A stretch of 64,000 nucleotides of DNA from Syntrophomonas sp. (GTDB lineage Bacteria > Bacillota > Syntrophomonadia > Syntrophomonadales > Syntrophomonadaceae), in NCBI GenBank assembly GCA_016841425.1, contig JAENZE010000014.1:36407-100406 (forward strand), given 5' to 3'. The position numbers and the translations under genes were made by a program. Under the pieces are notes generated by a model. The model saw only the letters and a program-made list of their open reading frames with translations, did no database searches and had not been told where the DNA came from. Shown here one piece after another: positions 18,739 to 26,782 of this stretch. The stretch's first letter is position 1, and the number at the start of each line of letters is the position of its first letter.

Positions 18739-19128
18739 TCATTTATGTACCCAGTTTTCTTTTTCGAATACATCCTTAATCTTTTTATAAACTTCTCCCG
18801 GTGTTGCAGAATAGACTCGATGAATCCCTTTTTCGAACACCCGTTCGTTCTCGCTGATTATACTTGGGGATATCATTGAATCAACAAATCTCCCAATTAT
18901 TGAGTCCGCTAAGTATACTCGGGTTAGTCCAACATCTTGTTTGGGGGCTGGGAATAATATTAGGCCGGCATATGTGCATGCTGAACATAATTTGTCGACT
19001 CGAACATCTGTGAGTCTGCCTATCTCAAAAAAGGTTTTAAGCTCATCCCTGGTAAATAATCTAAAATCTTCACCAGCATCCACCAAGTCCTGGGCCAATT
19101 TTACTGCTCTTGTGTAGTCATTTGCCAA
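18739..19128 (-). CDS. Hypothetical protein, 129 aa
   Basis: The TTG start at 19128 is supported by a perfect SD, AAGGAGGTC, 8 nt upstream. There is no signal peptide or membrane segment. A short CSAC motif lies near residue 48. I do not recognise the family. It follows the HTH gene by 105 bp, ends at a good terminator, and is probably co-transcribed with it from the promoter at 19686-19714. Confidence 0.7.
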   Translation of the reverse strand: MANDYTRAVKLAQDLVDAGEDFRLFTRDELKTFFEIGRLTDVRVDKLCSACTYAGLILFPAPKQDVGLTRVYLADSIIGRFVDSMISPSIISENERVFEKGIHRVYSATPGEVYKKIKDVFEKENWVHK

Positions 19129-19233
19129 TGCACAAAGACCTCCTTCATTATTTAATTTGTTTAAGCTATCTAAACGGGTCGTAATATTTGTGCAACTGTG
19201 AAGGAGTGTTTCCCCGATATAAATGAATTCATC

Positions 19234-19641
19234 TCATGAGTGTTTGTACTTATTTTCACCATGCCTTTTTAGCAAATATTTCCATTCATCGTTGTCCCTT
19301 TTCTCTAATTCATTCAATTTTTCTTTCAAATACAACGTTTTTTTATAAGGGCCACCGTATTTTTTCTCAAAAAACGCTATTTCATCACTTAGAATATCTA
19401 ATTCGTCATCCCTGTTTATTTTTTGATGTTGGCCATGTTCTTCGCACCACATCCTTACGACATCCGTTACTGAAATAAGTTCATCCGTTTGAGCACGCCA
19501 CATAACATTCTCGTCAATACTTATCGCCACAGGAGTTATTATCTTGATGTCCATAAAACGCCCTTGGGAGATCCACAGAAATATCGTATTTTCTGAAACC
19601 CCGAAATACTTAGCTAATTCCTGCACTTTATATCTGCGCAC
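19234..19641 (-). CDS. Helix-turn-helix protein, excisionase/MerR-like N-terminus
   Basis: 135 aa with a GTG start behind GGAGGGGAGA. Residues 1-35 (YKVQELAKYFGVSENTIFLW, then SQGRF) form a typical winged HTH of the excisionase type. The C-terminal half is highly charged (EKRDNDEWKYLLKRHGENKYK). The context of recombinases and IS remnants suggests a regulator or directionality factor of a mobile element. The partner cannot be identified from sequence. Confidence 0.7.
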   Translation of the reverse strand: MRRYKVQELAKYFGVSENTIFLWISQGRFMDIKIITPVAISIDENVMWRAQTDELISVTDVVRMWCEEHGQHQKINRDDELDILSDEIAFFEKKYGGPYKKTLYLKEKLNELEKRDNDEWKYLLKRHGENKYKHS

Positions 19642-19685
19642 ACTCTCCCCTCCATTCTTACTTTCTCGTCATAATTACTTCTATG

Positions 19686-19714
19686 AGTATACCTATTAAA
19701 TTCAACCATGTCAA
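19686..19714 (-). promoter_or_regulatory. Near-consensus sigma-A promoter upstream of the HTH gene
   Basis: TTGACA (19709-19714), exactly 17 bp, then TATACT (19686-19691), reading leftward, about 45 bp before the HTH start. Upstream of the -35, GACAAAATATT and GACAAATATTG form an imperfect direct repeat, a possible binding site for the HTH protein itself. Confidence 0.75.
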
Positions 19715-19829
19715 TATTTGTCTTATTTGTTAATATTTTGTCATATTTTACTCTATTCTGGTTAATAAGTGTCTGTATTGCATATTTTTCTGTTTTACAA
19801 TAGGGAGCATTCCTGTAATGCTTAACATA

Positions 19830-20258
19830 GGTCTTTGAAAAAAGAGACGCCGTTCAATACAATTGAAACCCCAACGAAAGCATTACCCTAAAGGAACTGA
19901 AATAGCCGAGCTGTTGTTGGAAGATAAAGCCGCTATGCTCCCTCTACCGACCAAACCTTTTGATATTGGGTCGTACAATAAATACGCAAAGTCCGTTATG
20001 ACGGCAATTTTTATTCAGCTTCTCCACAGGTAGTTGGTAAAGAGATAGACATAAAACTGGGGGTACATCAGGTTGATATTGTTAATGAGCAATATCAGTA
20101 AGACACAAGCGACTGTATGGTCAGGAACAGAAAATAATGGACTGGCCTGCCCTATCTTAGTACCTTAGCCAAAGGCCCAATGCCTTGAAATACACCGGCA
20201 ATATATACACCTGGTCTAGGGCCTGCTATGATGTTTTTCCTGAAAGCAGGTGAGTACA
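19830..20258 (+). pseudogene. istA: IS21-family istA transposase, C-terminal remnant
   Basis: Conceptual translation gives IstA C-terminal blocks split over frames. GTEIAELLLEDKAAMLPLP and KPFDIG lie in one frame. After a frameshift come YSASPQVVGKEIDIKLGVHQ and VDIVNEQ, then after a stop RLYGQEQKIMDW and RPNALKYTG. The last two are typical of the IstA tail just before istB. At least two frame disruptions make it non-functional. The istB remnant follows immediately, the normal IS21 order. Confidence 0.75.
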
Positions 20259-20259
20259 G

Positions 20260-20700
20260 ATGAAAGAACTGATTAAAGACTACTGCAAGCAATTGCGCTG
20301 GGGAAACCCTAGTAAAAAACTATCCCGATATTACAGCGGATACCCATGAAAAGTTTCTGGTTAAACTTTTGGAAACGGAAGTGAAAAGACGAGAGTTAAA
20401 CCGTAAAAATCGCACAGAGCCAGCTTCGATGTCATTAAAACCTTTAATGGCTATAGCCTTGATCATATAGAAATACCAGCTTCTATCTCGGTAGATGTTT
20501 TGAAAACTGCCGCATTGCTGAAAAGAAAGGAAAATTTGATACTTTACGGACCGGTAAAACCCATATGGCTACCGCCATCGGGGTGGAAGCATGTAAGCAA
20601 GGAAAGAGGTGCCAAAAATATTTCTCTCTTACCATTTCATACTAGAAGTCTTGTCTGGCTACTGAACTGCAAATGGTGCTACAACATCATAAAATGTAAT
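20260..20700 (+). pseudogene. istB: IS21-family istB helper ATPase remnant
   Basis: It starts ATG at 20260 (MKELIKDYCKQLRW), directly after the istA remnant. The frame is broken after about 30 codons. Then YPDITADTHEKFLVKLLETE, ENLILYGPV and TGKTHMATAIGVEACKQGK appear in different frames, so the Walker A loop is split by a small deletion. This is a decayed IstB (IS21 ATPase). The rest up to the next gene has no IS end that I can define. Confidence 0.75.
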
Positions 20701-20739
20701 ATGTATCCTACCTCAAAGGTAGGATCTAGCTTATTTGCC

Positions 20740-21408
20740 CTATTCGAAAACCACGTCTAATCTATCTACTACTGCTATATCCGAGTTATAGACGGTAATT
20801 TTAATAATCAGGCTTTTTCCATTTTCCCAAACTACGCGACTCCCGTCTTTCATTACAACACAGGATATTGTGTAAAGCAGACATTTGTATCTAGGTATAT
20901 TCCAATCCGATTTTGCAAACTGGCAATCAAATGGCTCAGGTCCACCCCAAAGATGTTCGCCATGTGCACCGAATGCTTCGAGTATACGGGTTACGACCTT
21001 TGCGGGATAATATCTGTTTCCCCATTTATTGAATCCTTCTTCCATTTGCGTAATAGCTTTATCGCGTATATTTTCCCATATGGTTACAGGCCGCTCAAGC
21101 TTAAACTCGTCGGCAAGCCACTCTAAGTCTCCTACCGTCATAGAATCGTATTCATTCAAATATTCATCGTTATCTCCCATAATAATATCTACTTTTTCTT
21201 CATTTACTGAGACATGGCCGCTTCTTTTTAAGTAACCTTTATCTGTAATGAATAGAGTGTATGGCTGTTTAAAGTCTACAAAAGTTTTATTATTTAATTG
21301 GCAGTTTTCATACCCATGAACATATGACACTTGGGACGATTCCGCATACTTTCTCAGAAGAGTAATTAGTCTTTGGGAATAATAAATATAATCTTGATTA
21401 TTTTTCAT
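20740..21408 (-). CDS. Hypothetical protein, 222 aa
   Basis: ATG 21408 has AAAGGAG 10 nt upstream. The protein is soluble and acidic, with several aromatic-rich segments (IYYSQRL, YENCQLNN, HGEHLWGGPEPFDCQF, WNIPRYKCLLY). There are no membrane helices or known motifs. It is sandwiched between IS21 fragments (istB on its left, an istA N-terminal piece on its right), so it is likely cargo that arrived with, or was trapped by, transposition. No function can be assigned. Confidence 0.65.
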   Translation of the reverse strand: MKNNQDYIYYSQRLITLLRKYAESSQVSYVHGYENCQLNNKTFVDFKQPYTLFITDKGYLKRSGHVSVNEEKVDIIMGDNDEYLNEYDSMTVGDLEWLADEFKLERPVTIWENIRDKAITQMEEGFNKWGNRYYPAKVVTRILEAFGAHGEHLWGGPEPFDCQFAKSDWNIPRYKCLLYTISCVVMKDGSRVVWENGKSLIIKITVYNSDIAVVDRLDVVFE

Positions 21409-21769
21409 AATCTGACATCTCCTTTGATTTTAATTGATTTGGATTTATCCAGTATTAATGCATAAATAAATTAAATATTAATCACTATTCACCTCCTCAA
21501 GGCATTTCAAAACAAAAAAACAAACTAAGCGAATATATGTATACTAATAAAAGAAAAATTAGAAAATCAAGTAATTTTTGAATTAAGTTAAGGCAAAAAT
21601 GTTAACGGTTGTTAAAGATAAATCGTTCCTCCCAAGTCTAAGCCCAAAGGAGATAGCATTATGTAGGTTACCCCAGGATGACTGGCAAAAACTGCCCGCC
21701 CGATAGTAAACACGAATATATTTAGATATCCAGATGGCTTGATCTATCTCGAACTTCAGTCTTGAAGAA

Positions 21770-22080
21770 ATGGAACAGCTACTTGGAAGTAAGAAAGACC
21801 AGGAGCAATAAACTTGATAAACATTATGAGCTAATCAGGTCCTGGTTAATCAGATTTCCGGACATGACCAGCGCTCAGGTTTTGGACTGGTTGCGGGAAC
21901 GAAAGATAGATGAAGGCGTTAGCGAAGAACAGTCAGAAACTACGTTAATTGAGTGAGAGAGGAGTGTGGTATTCCCCAAGTTAAATACATACGGTAATAC
22001 GAAACACTTGACGAATTATCTACCGGGCTGCAAATGCAGATGAATTTTGGACAAATCACCTTACGCAGTTAATAATAAAG
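21770..22080 (+). pseudogene. istA: IS21-family istA, N-terminal remnant
   Basis: KLDKHYELIRSWLIRFPDMT and AQVLDWLRERK lie in one frame. RRTVRNYVN, a stop, then VREECGIP lie in another, and QYETLDELSTGLQMQMNFGQ-like residues follow. These are the HTH and pre-catalytic blocks of IstA. The DDE region is missing. It lies downstream of the istA C-terminal/istB piece in the same orientation, so it belongs to a second copy or to a rearranged element. No function is expected. Confidence 0.7.
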
Positions 22081-22141
22081 GAATCGTGGGAAGTTGGTGC
22101 CCCATTATGCGATTCCTAGCCAAATATATCACTTATGTAGG

Positions 22142-22168
22142 GCCGCTCCTCAATTAAGAGGAGGCGGC
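22142..22168. repeat. GC-rich hairpin in an intergenic gap
   Basis: The arms GCCGCTCCTC and GAGGAGGCGGC (one bulged G) flank AATTAA. No T-run follows on either strand, so it is not a clear terminator. It lies between the istA remnant and the convergent gene ending at 22244. The rest of 22081-22243 shows nothing I can identify. Confidence 0.5.
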
Positions 22169-22243
22169 TCTATCGCATCTATAATTTGTGCTCTACTTCT
22201 CGGACTCTTGCAGAAGTATTATTGTATAACGTCTTATTATCCT

Positions 22244-22723
22244 TCACTTCGATCTACATCGTTTTTCAATTAATTTGCCCCTAGGCTGTAGCCTTCTTTC
22301 GTTAGAAATTATGTGGTTTAACAATTGGGTTATCGAGATATCCTCATCGATAGCCCTGTGAGCCAGATACTTTTGGTTTTCTGGTTCCAGTTCATAGCTC
22401 TTGCGTCGGTTGACCAGGGCACAAGCTACTTTGGTTTGGTTTGGTTTGGTTTGTTGCCCTTCGCACTCAGCGCAATATGTGCCGTACCCCTTGCTGCGAA
22501 CATATCGGTATTCCACCTCACTGTGTATATCCTCCCAATCATTATCCGCTGATAACTTATAAATCGCGAATTGTTGATGGCATTTGAAACACTCAACCCG
22601 TAGTTCCCGGTTTTCCTCGTTATACTTATACGAGGAAAACCGGGTTTTTATGGTTTCCGGGATATTAACAATATCGCCATTTACCATTTTCACAAATTTA
22701 CGGCTTTTTTTAATGTTTTGCAT
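22244..22723 (-). CDS. Zinc-knuckle protein with ribbon-helix-helix-like tail
   Basis: 159 aa. Paired cysteines, ECFKCHQQF (about 45-51) and YCAEC (about 83-87), suggest a zinc site. The C-terminal segment (YLAHRAIDEDISITQLLNHI) resembles a ribbon-helix-helix/Arc-type DNA-binding motif. It starts 37 bp after the tyrosine recombinase stop on the same strand and is probably co-expressed with it. A run of CCAAA pentanucleotides lies inside the gene and encodes QTKPNQTK. I do not recognise a named family. Confidence 0.65.
   Translation of the reverse strand: MQNIKKSRKFVKMVNGDIVNIPETIKTRFSSYKYNEENRELRVECFKCHQQFAIYKLSADNDWEDIHSEVEYRYVRSKGYGTYCAECEGQQTKPNQTKVACALVNRRKSYELEPENQKYLAHRAIDEDISITQLLNHIISNERRLQPRGKLIEKRCRSK
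22430..22453. repeat. Pentanucleotide microsatellite TTTGG, 4.8 units
   Basis: Four perfect TTTGG units plus TTTG, inside the gene at 22244-22723 (CCAAA on the coding strand). A gain or loss of one unit would shift the frame and remove the C-terminal DNA-binding-like segment. In the sequenced state the frame is open. Confidence 0.9.
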
Positions 22724-22759
22724 AATAGTTATTCCCCCTTATATTGGATTTTAATAAAG

Positions 22760-23668
22760 TTACTTTCTGTCTTTTATATAAACAGAAATTATATCGCTTC
22801 TGTTTTTTCCATGTCCAAGCCATTTGCTCACTTCTTCCCCGGCTTCCTTCTTGGATAAACCCTGGGCTCTTAGTTCATCCCAATGCTTTTGCGCGGCCAT
22901 TTTGCGAACGCTATGAATGGACGTTAGCGGATACTTATCTTTAATACCTACAGCGGTCATAGCACGAAGCAAATAGCGGTTTATGCTATCAGCCTTGATT
23001 CCAAAGACCTTATCGCCCCGAGCCCTTTCAATCAGGCTCTTCAGAAAAGGCAAATCTGCGGGCCTTACATCCACCCATCTCTCTCGACCGCCCTTCCCTT
23101 TGATGTGTATTTTCATTGCAACAGTATCGATATCGTCTACTATGCAACTCGATAATTCAGCGGCGCGATGCCCGTATATGCCAGATAATTCAACTGCGCC
23201 CACAGCACGGGATTTGGAAGTACGCCCGTATTCCCGTATTTTCTCGAAATCAGACGGGTCCATGCTTTGCACACGTTGCAATACATTCGCTTTCTCTGAT
23301 TCTGGAGCTTTTACATTACCCCGCCATTCCACGGTAACCTTGAAATACCGATTTACCAGGTCCTCCATTTTGCCGATACGGCTGACATAGTTATTCAACG
23401 TATAGCGGCTTGAGGTTTTGGATTTTTCTTCAAGAAATTTATTCCAGTGTTCCGCGGTAATATCCTCGGCCATACGAACGCCAGGATACGCTGTTTTAAG
23501 GTACTGGTGCATTTGATGTGATAGTTTACAGAGATTTTTTCTCTCTGGAAAGCTGAATACTTTGCCTTTAGTTTGACCAGCATGTTTCAGAGCATGCTTA
23601 TCCATTTGGGTCCTGAACCCCCCTTCTATGGCACTATTAAACTGATACTTGATATTATGTCGTGACAT
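22760..23668 (-). CDS. Tyrosine recombinase / phage-type integrase
   Basis: 302 aa from ATG 23668 (GGAGT 8 nt upstream; two earlier in-frame starts overlap the SD). The N-terminal SAM-like core-binding region spans about 40-135. The catalytic set is visible: Arg in YGHRAAELS (about 167), Lys in IKGKGGRERW (about 194), HxxR in SIHSVRK (about 250), His in WLGHG (about 284), and Tyr in VYIKDRK (about 297), five residues from the C-terminus. It therefore appears catalytically intact. The long palindrome 37 bp upstream could be its binding site or a hairpin att substrate. Confidence 0.9.
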   Translation of the reverse strand: MSRHNIKYQFNSAIEGGFRTQMDKHALKHAGQTKGKVFSFPERKNLCKLSHQMHQYLKTAYPGVRMAEDITAEHWNKFLEEKSKTSSRYTLNNYVSRIGKMEDLVNRYFKVTVEWRGNVKAPESEKANVLQRVQSMDPSDFEKIREYGRTSKSRAVGAVELSGIYGHRAAELSSCIVDDIDTVAMKIHIKGKGGRERWVDVRPADLPFLKSLIERARGDKVFGIKADSINRYLLRAMTAVGIKDKYPLTSIHSVRKMAAQKHWDELRAQGLSKKEAGEEVSKWLGHGKNRSDIISVYIKDRK

Positions 23669-23704
23669 TATCATCACTCCTTTTATTGTTTATTAGTATC
23701 AGGT

Positions 23705-23757
23705 GATGGTTGCGATTGTTTCAAAACCTCATAGGTTCCGAAACAATCGCAACCATC
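23705..23757. repeat. Perfect 18-bp inverted repeat upstream of the tyrosine recombinase
   Basis: GATGGTTGCGATTGTTTC (23705-23722) and its exact complement (23740-23757) flank a 17-nt centre that contains its own AACCT/AGGTT pairing. The whole 53-nt unit can fold almost completely. It lies 37 bp before the recombinase start, in its leader on the minus strand. No T-run follows. Possible roles are a recombination site, an autoregulatory operator or an mRNA hairpin. Confidence 0.85.
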
Positions 23758-24131
23758 CGGCCATCTTCCAGAGTCACAAGGCAGAGCCAAATTAGGGCTG
23801 ACATCTTATTGCAAAACCATGAAAACGGGCCGTTCCCAATATGACCATAGGCTATAAAAAGATTAATCCATAAATCAAGTATATTTTTGAAAGCGAGGGG
23901 AACCTTTTTCCCAGTGAAAAGACTATCTCCAAATACCGATGGTAGCTGGATGTCTAAATGAGTGGAACCCTGATTTAACCCATACTAATTAATACCCCTC
24001 AAATAGTGTTAGGCTATTTTAATGATTTTCATATTCTGCTGAATAGCTGCTAACCGTGGTTCCATGGCAATAGGAATATCTGTTTTTACCTTAAAAAGCA
24101 ATAATTATTAGGTTGAAGGGTTATTCTGGCC
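23758..24131. other. Intergenic stretch, no gene recognised
   Basis: No open frame with an SD and no recognisable protein fragment on either strand. The base composition is similar to the neighbouring IS remnants. I see nothing else supportable here. Confidence 0.6.
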
Positions 24132-24186
24132 GGCAAAGAGGAACTGCGCGTGTGTCTGAGCGACACCCGCGCAGTTCCTCTTTGCC
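24132..24186. repeat. Very strong hairpin with 19-bp perfect arms
   Basis: GGCAAAGAGGAACTGCGCG (24132-24150) pairs exactly with 24168-24186. The 17-nt loop holds a further GTGTC/GACAC pairing, so nearly all of the 55 nt can be paired. No coding gene flanks it within 400 bp. No strong T-run follows on either strand. It looks like a mobile palindromic repeat or a transposon end remnant rather than a terminator. Confidence 0.85.
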
Positions 24187-24213
24187 TTGCTAGATATATG
24201 CCCATGCCGAAGG

Positions 24214-24253
24214 GGTCAGGATTAAAGGCGCTGGGGCACCTTTAATCCTGACC
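24214..24253. repeat. REP-like hairpin with GGGGTCAGG tip
   Basis: GGTCAGGATTAAAGG (24214-24228) and CCTTTAATCCTGACC (24239-24253) are perfectly complementary, with a 10-nt loop. The GGGGTCAGG tip matches the palindrome between pglZ and brxL. It lies 27 bp after the stronger hairpin at 24132. The 544 bp that follow (24254-24797) contain no gene I can support. Confidence 0.8.
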
Positions 24254-24797
24254 TGACAAACGGCTGCAAAAAAAATATCATCGGGGCAATACAAGTTTCA
24301 GTAAATATACAAGCCCCCACAAGGCGAGTACAATGTTAGCACGCACTCCTCCCCAAAATATGAAAGAAGCTATTGTGCGGAGACCAAAATTAACTTGGTC
24401 CAATATCGATGCCTGGAAAACTGCAAATCTTTAGGAATTCTGTGGGAGATTTGTGCGGAACAATTACTTAAACATAATATCCCATGTACCGCTCCAGTTC
24501 CAGGCATAACAACAATGCAATGTGTGTAAAACCTTTATCGTCTTTTTAAAATCCTAACTGGGATGAACCTATGGTAAATAAAGAAACTTACAAGAATCAA
24601 GTATAAATTCTTAAGTTTTGCAATTTGTCCCAGTAATACTTGACTTGAGCTAGAAATATCTGGTACAAAAGAATATAAGAGCAGGCATTATTTTTAGTAG
24701 GAGAGCAGTTTACACACAAAATAGCTGGAGTTCATGTGATCGTAACGATAATCTTCTTACATTCTTAAAACTGAATACCTTATTAGTGAAAGAAAAG

Positions 24798-24870
24798 TGA
24801 AATGAAAGTAAAAAGTAAGTCGGTTAACCCTTGCCGCTATAAGGGTTAGTACTTACTTTTTTCATTTTCA
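24798..24870 (+). terminator. Large terminator-like hairpin before the serine recombinase operon
   Basis: AAAAGTAAGT...TTAACCCTT pairs with AAGGGTTA...ACTTACTTTT around an 8-nt loop. An outer GTGAAA/TTTCAC-like pairing extends the stem. TTTTTTCATTTTC follows on the plus strand. It lies about 60 bp upstream of the small gene at 24933, so it either stops transcription entering the recombinase operon or acts as its attenuator. Confidence 0.75.
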
Positions 24871-24932
24871 CTATCTTCAAATTGCCTGACTTATAAAAAC
24901 AGAAGGGGGGTTTGCATGGAGGTGGTGCCTAA

Positions 24933-25154
24933 ATGGCCAAGCTAATTAAGTTTGAAGCATCAGTTTCCCGAACTGAACTGACAGAAGCTAATTATTCCAC
25001 AAACAAGGTAAACATTCTGGAAAGCAGAGATTTCCGGGACGAGCAGGAGGAGGAAAGATTTCTTCTCCCAGCCTTGCGATTATTGGCAGCCCTGCACAAG
25101 ATCCATCTGCAGGAGGCTGCCGATCAAAAATCTAATAGAAAGGAGAAATGCTGA
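24933..25154 (+). CDS. Small hypothetical protein before the serine recombinase
   Basis: 73 aa, ATG 24933 behind GGAGGTGGTG. It is highly charged, with an acidic/leucine-rich centre (EEERFLLPALRLLAALHKIH). Its stop codon lies 2 bp before the recombinase start, so the two are translationally coupled. I do not recognise it. Its position suggests an accessory factor for recombination or element maintenance. Confidence 0.65.
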   Translation: MAKLIKFEASVSRTELTEANYSTNKVNILESRDFRDEQEEERFLLPALRLLAALHKIHLQEAADQKSNRKEKC

Positions 25155-25156
25155 TT

Positions 25157-26782
25157 ATGAATGCAGCAGTATATGCCAGGTACAGCAGTGACAATCAAAA
25201 TGACCAGTCTATAGACGCTCAATTAAACGCTATACACGATTATGCAAACAGAAATCAAATAACTGTAGTAAAAACCTATATCGATCGCGCTAAATCGGCT
25301 ACAACCGATAAACGGCCTGAATTCCAGCGAATGATCAGCGACTGCAAAATGGGCCTTTTTGACGCGGTAATAGTGCACAAACTAGACAGGTTCGCGCGAA
25401 ATCGGTATGATTCCGCGCACTATAAGTATCAGATTAAAAAATGCGGACTAAAGCTTATAAGTGTTTTGGAACGCCTGGATGACAGCCCGGAATCCATTAT
25501 GATGGAGTCGGTGCTGGAGGGAATGGCTGAATATTACAGCCGTAATCTGGCCCGAGAAGTGATGAAGAATATGAAGGAATGTGCCCATAAGTGCAGGCAT
25601 TTAGGAGGAAGACCTCCTATAGGATACGATGTTAATCCCGAAACAAAACAATATGAGATAAATGAATATGAAGCTGAGATCGTTAAGACAATCTTTGCTA
25701 TGTATTTAAACGGTGATGGTTATTCCCGAATAGTAAATTGCCTTAATGCCCAAGGTTATCGCACTAAGATTGGCCGACCCTTTACCGTCAACAGCATGCA
25801 CGATATTCTGTCCAACGAAAAATATTCGGGAACCTATGTCTTTAATAGAACTACATCTAAAGATGCCAATAACAAGCGTAATAATCATCGATCCAAAAAT
25901 GAAGAGGATATCATCAAAATCCCTGGAGGTATGCCAGCTATAATCTCGGAAGCAGAATATCAAAAGGTTAAGGACAAAATGGAGCAGAACAGGCACAGAG
26001 CTGGAGCATATAAGGCCAAAGAGATATATCTTCTGTCAGGTCTGATTTTCTGCGGCGAGTGTGGGCAGGCTCTGGTTGGCAATTCCAGACGAGCAGGCCG
26101 CAGTAAGGAATTATATGTAACCTATCGCTGCAACAACCGATATAGAACACGCACCTGCGATAACAAGGAAATCAGACGGGAGTATATAGAAGCATATGTA
26201 TTGAGTCAATTGGAGGCCAAAATATTTAATGAAAAAAGACTGCCCCAATTGGCCAAACAGTTTAATAAATATATGCAGCAGCAGAACAGTGATATTACCG
26301 TTAAAGCAGGTGCTCTGAATGGCCAGATCAGCCGACTGAATAAAGAAATAGCTGATATAATCCGTATAGTACGACAAGGCTGCTCTTCGCCATCCCTGGT
26401 GAGTGAATTGGAAAAGGCGGAAAAAGAAAAAGCTGGACTGGAAGTCCAACTCAAGCAGATTCTAAATTCTCAAAGTACTATACACATCGATGAACAAACT
26501 CTTAAGAATGTTCTGGCAAATCATTGGGACGCTGTTATTAACAGAAATATCTCCGAATGCAAGCCCTTCATCGATCAATATGTTGAAAAAGTCCTAGTTT
26601 ATGGAGACTATGTCAAAGTAGTCTTCCATCTCTACATAGACCTTGTTTCATTTGGTGGAGGCGGGGGGAGTCGAACCCCCGTCCGAAAGAATGACCAGCC
26701 AGGTGTCTCCGAGCGCAGTTCGTGTTTTGAGTTTCGCTCAGCCGGCGCCCACGAACAGGCTCCTTCGAGCTATCCCCGATAA
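25157..26782 (+). CDS. Large serine recombinase, C-terminus fused into antisense ssrA
   Basis: 541 codons from ATG 25157, preferred over 25148 because the SD AAAGGAG is only 2 nt from the latter. The N-terminal resolvase domain has the catalytic Ser in YARYSSDNQ (residue 10), then VHKLDRFARN and the EGMAEYYSRNLAREV helix. A recombinase domain follows, then a zinc ribbon (CGECGQAL...RCNNR...CDN, about 298-340) and a coiled coil (about 370-450). From about residue 499 the last 42 codons are antisense to tmRNA (GGGGGSRTPVRKNDQPGVSE). The native tail was therefore replaced when the element integrated. Activity for integration/excision is likely, since all core domains are intact. Confidence 0.88.
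   Translation: MNAAVYARYSSDNQNDQSIDAQLNAIHDYANRNQITVVKTYIDRAKSATTDKRPEFQRMISDCKMGLFDAVIVHKLDRFARNRYDSAHYKYQIKKCGLKLISVLERLDDSPESIMMESVLEGMAEYYSRNLAREVMKNMKECAHKCRHLGGRPPIGYDVNPETKQYEINEYEAEIVKTIFAMYLNGDGYSRIVNCLNAQGYRTKIGRPFTVNSMHDILSNEKYSGTYVFNRTTSKDANNKRNNHRSKNEEDIIKIPGGMPAIISEAEYQKVKDKMEQNRHRAGAYKAKEIYLLSGLIFCGECGQALVGNSRRAGRSKELYVTYRCNNRYRTRTCDNKEIRREYIEAYVLSQLEAKIFNEKRLPQLAKQFNKYMQQQNSDITVKAGALNGQISRLNKEIADIIRIVRQGCSSPSLVSELEKAEKEKAGLEVQLKQILNSQSTIHIDEQTLKNVLANHWDAVINRNISECKPFIDQYVEKVLVYGDYVKVVFHLYIDLVSFGGGGGSRTPVRKNDQPGVSERSSCFEFRSAGAHEQAPSSYPR
26645..26685. other. Putative attachment-site junction in the 3' end of ssrA
   Basis: The serine recombinase frame crosses into the tmRNA acceptor/T-arm here, and the tmRNA 3' end with encoded CCA (26653-26655) is intact. 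tmRNA 3' ends are common integration targets. The exact crossover dinucleotide cannot be read, because the other end of the element is not recognisable in this window. Confidence 0.45.

Noticed and set aside
20500..20760. 86-codon plus frame (contains ENLILYGPV)
   Set aside because: It is part of the frameshifted istB remnant, not an intact gene.
22142..22168. Terminator for the gene ending at 22244
   Set aside because: A strong stem but no T-run on the relevant strand. Kept as a repeat only.
23705..24253. CRISPR array
   Set aside because: The palindromes are single, differ from one another, and have no regular repeat-spacer pattern. No cas genes are present in the window.
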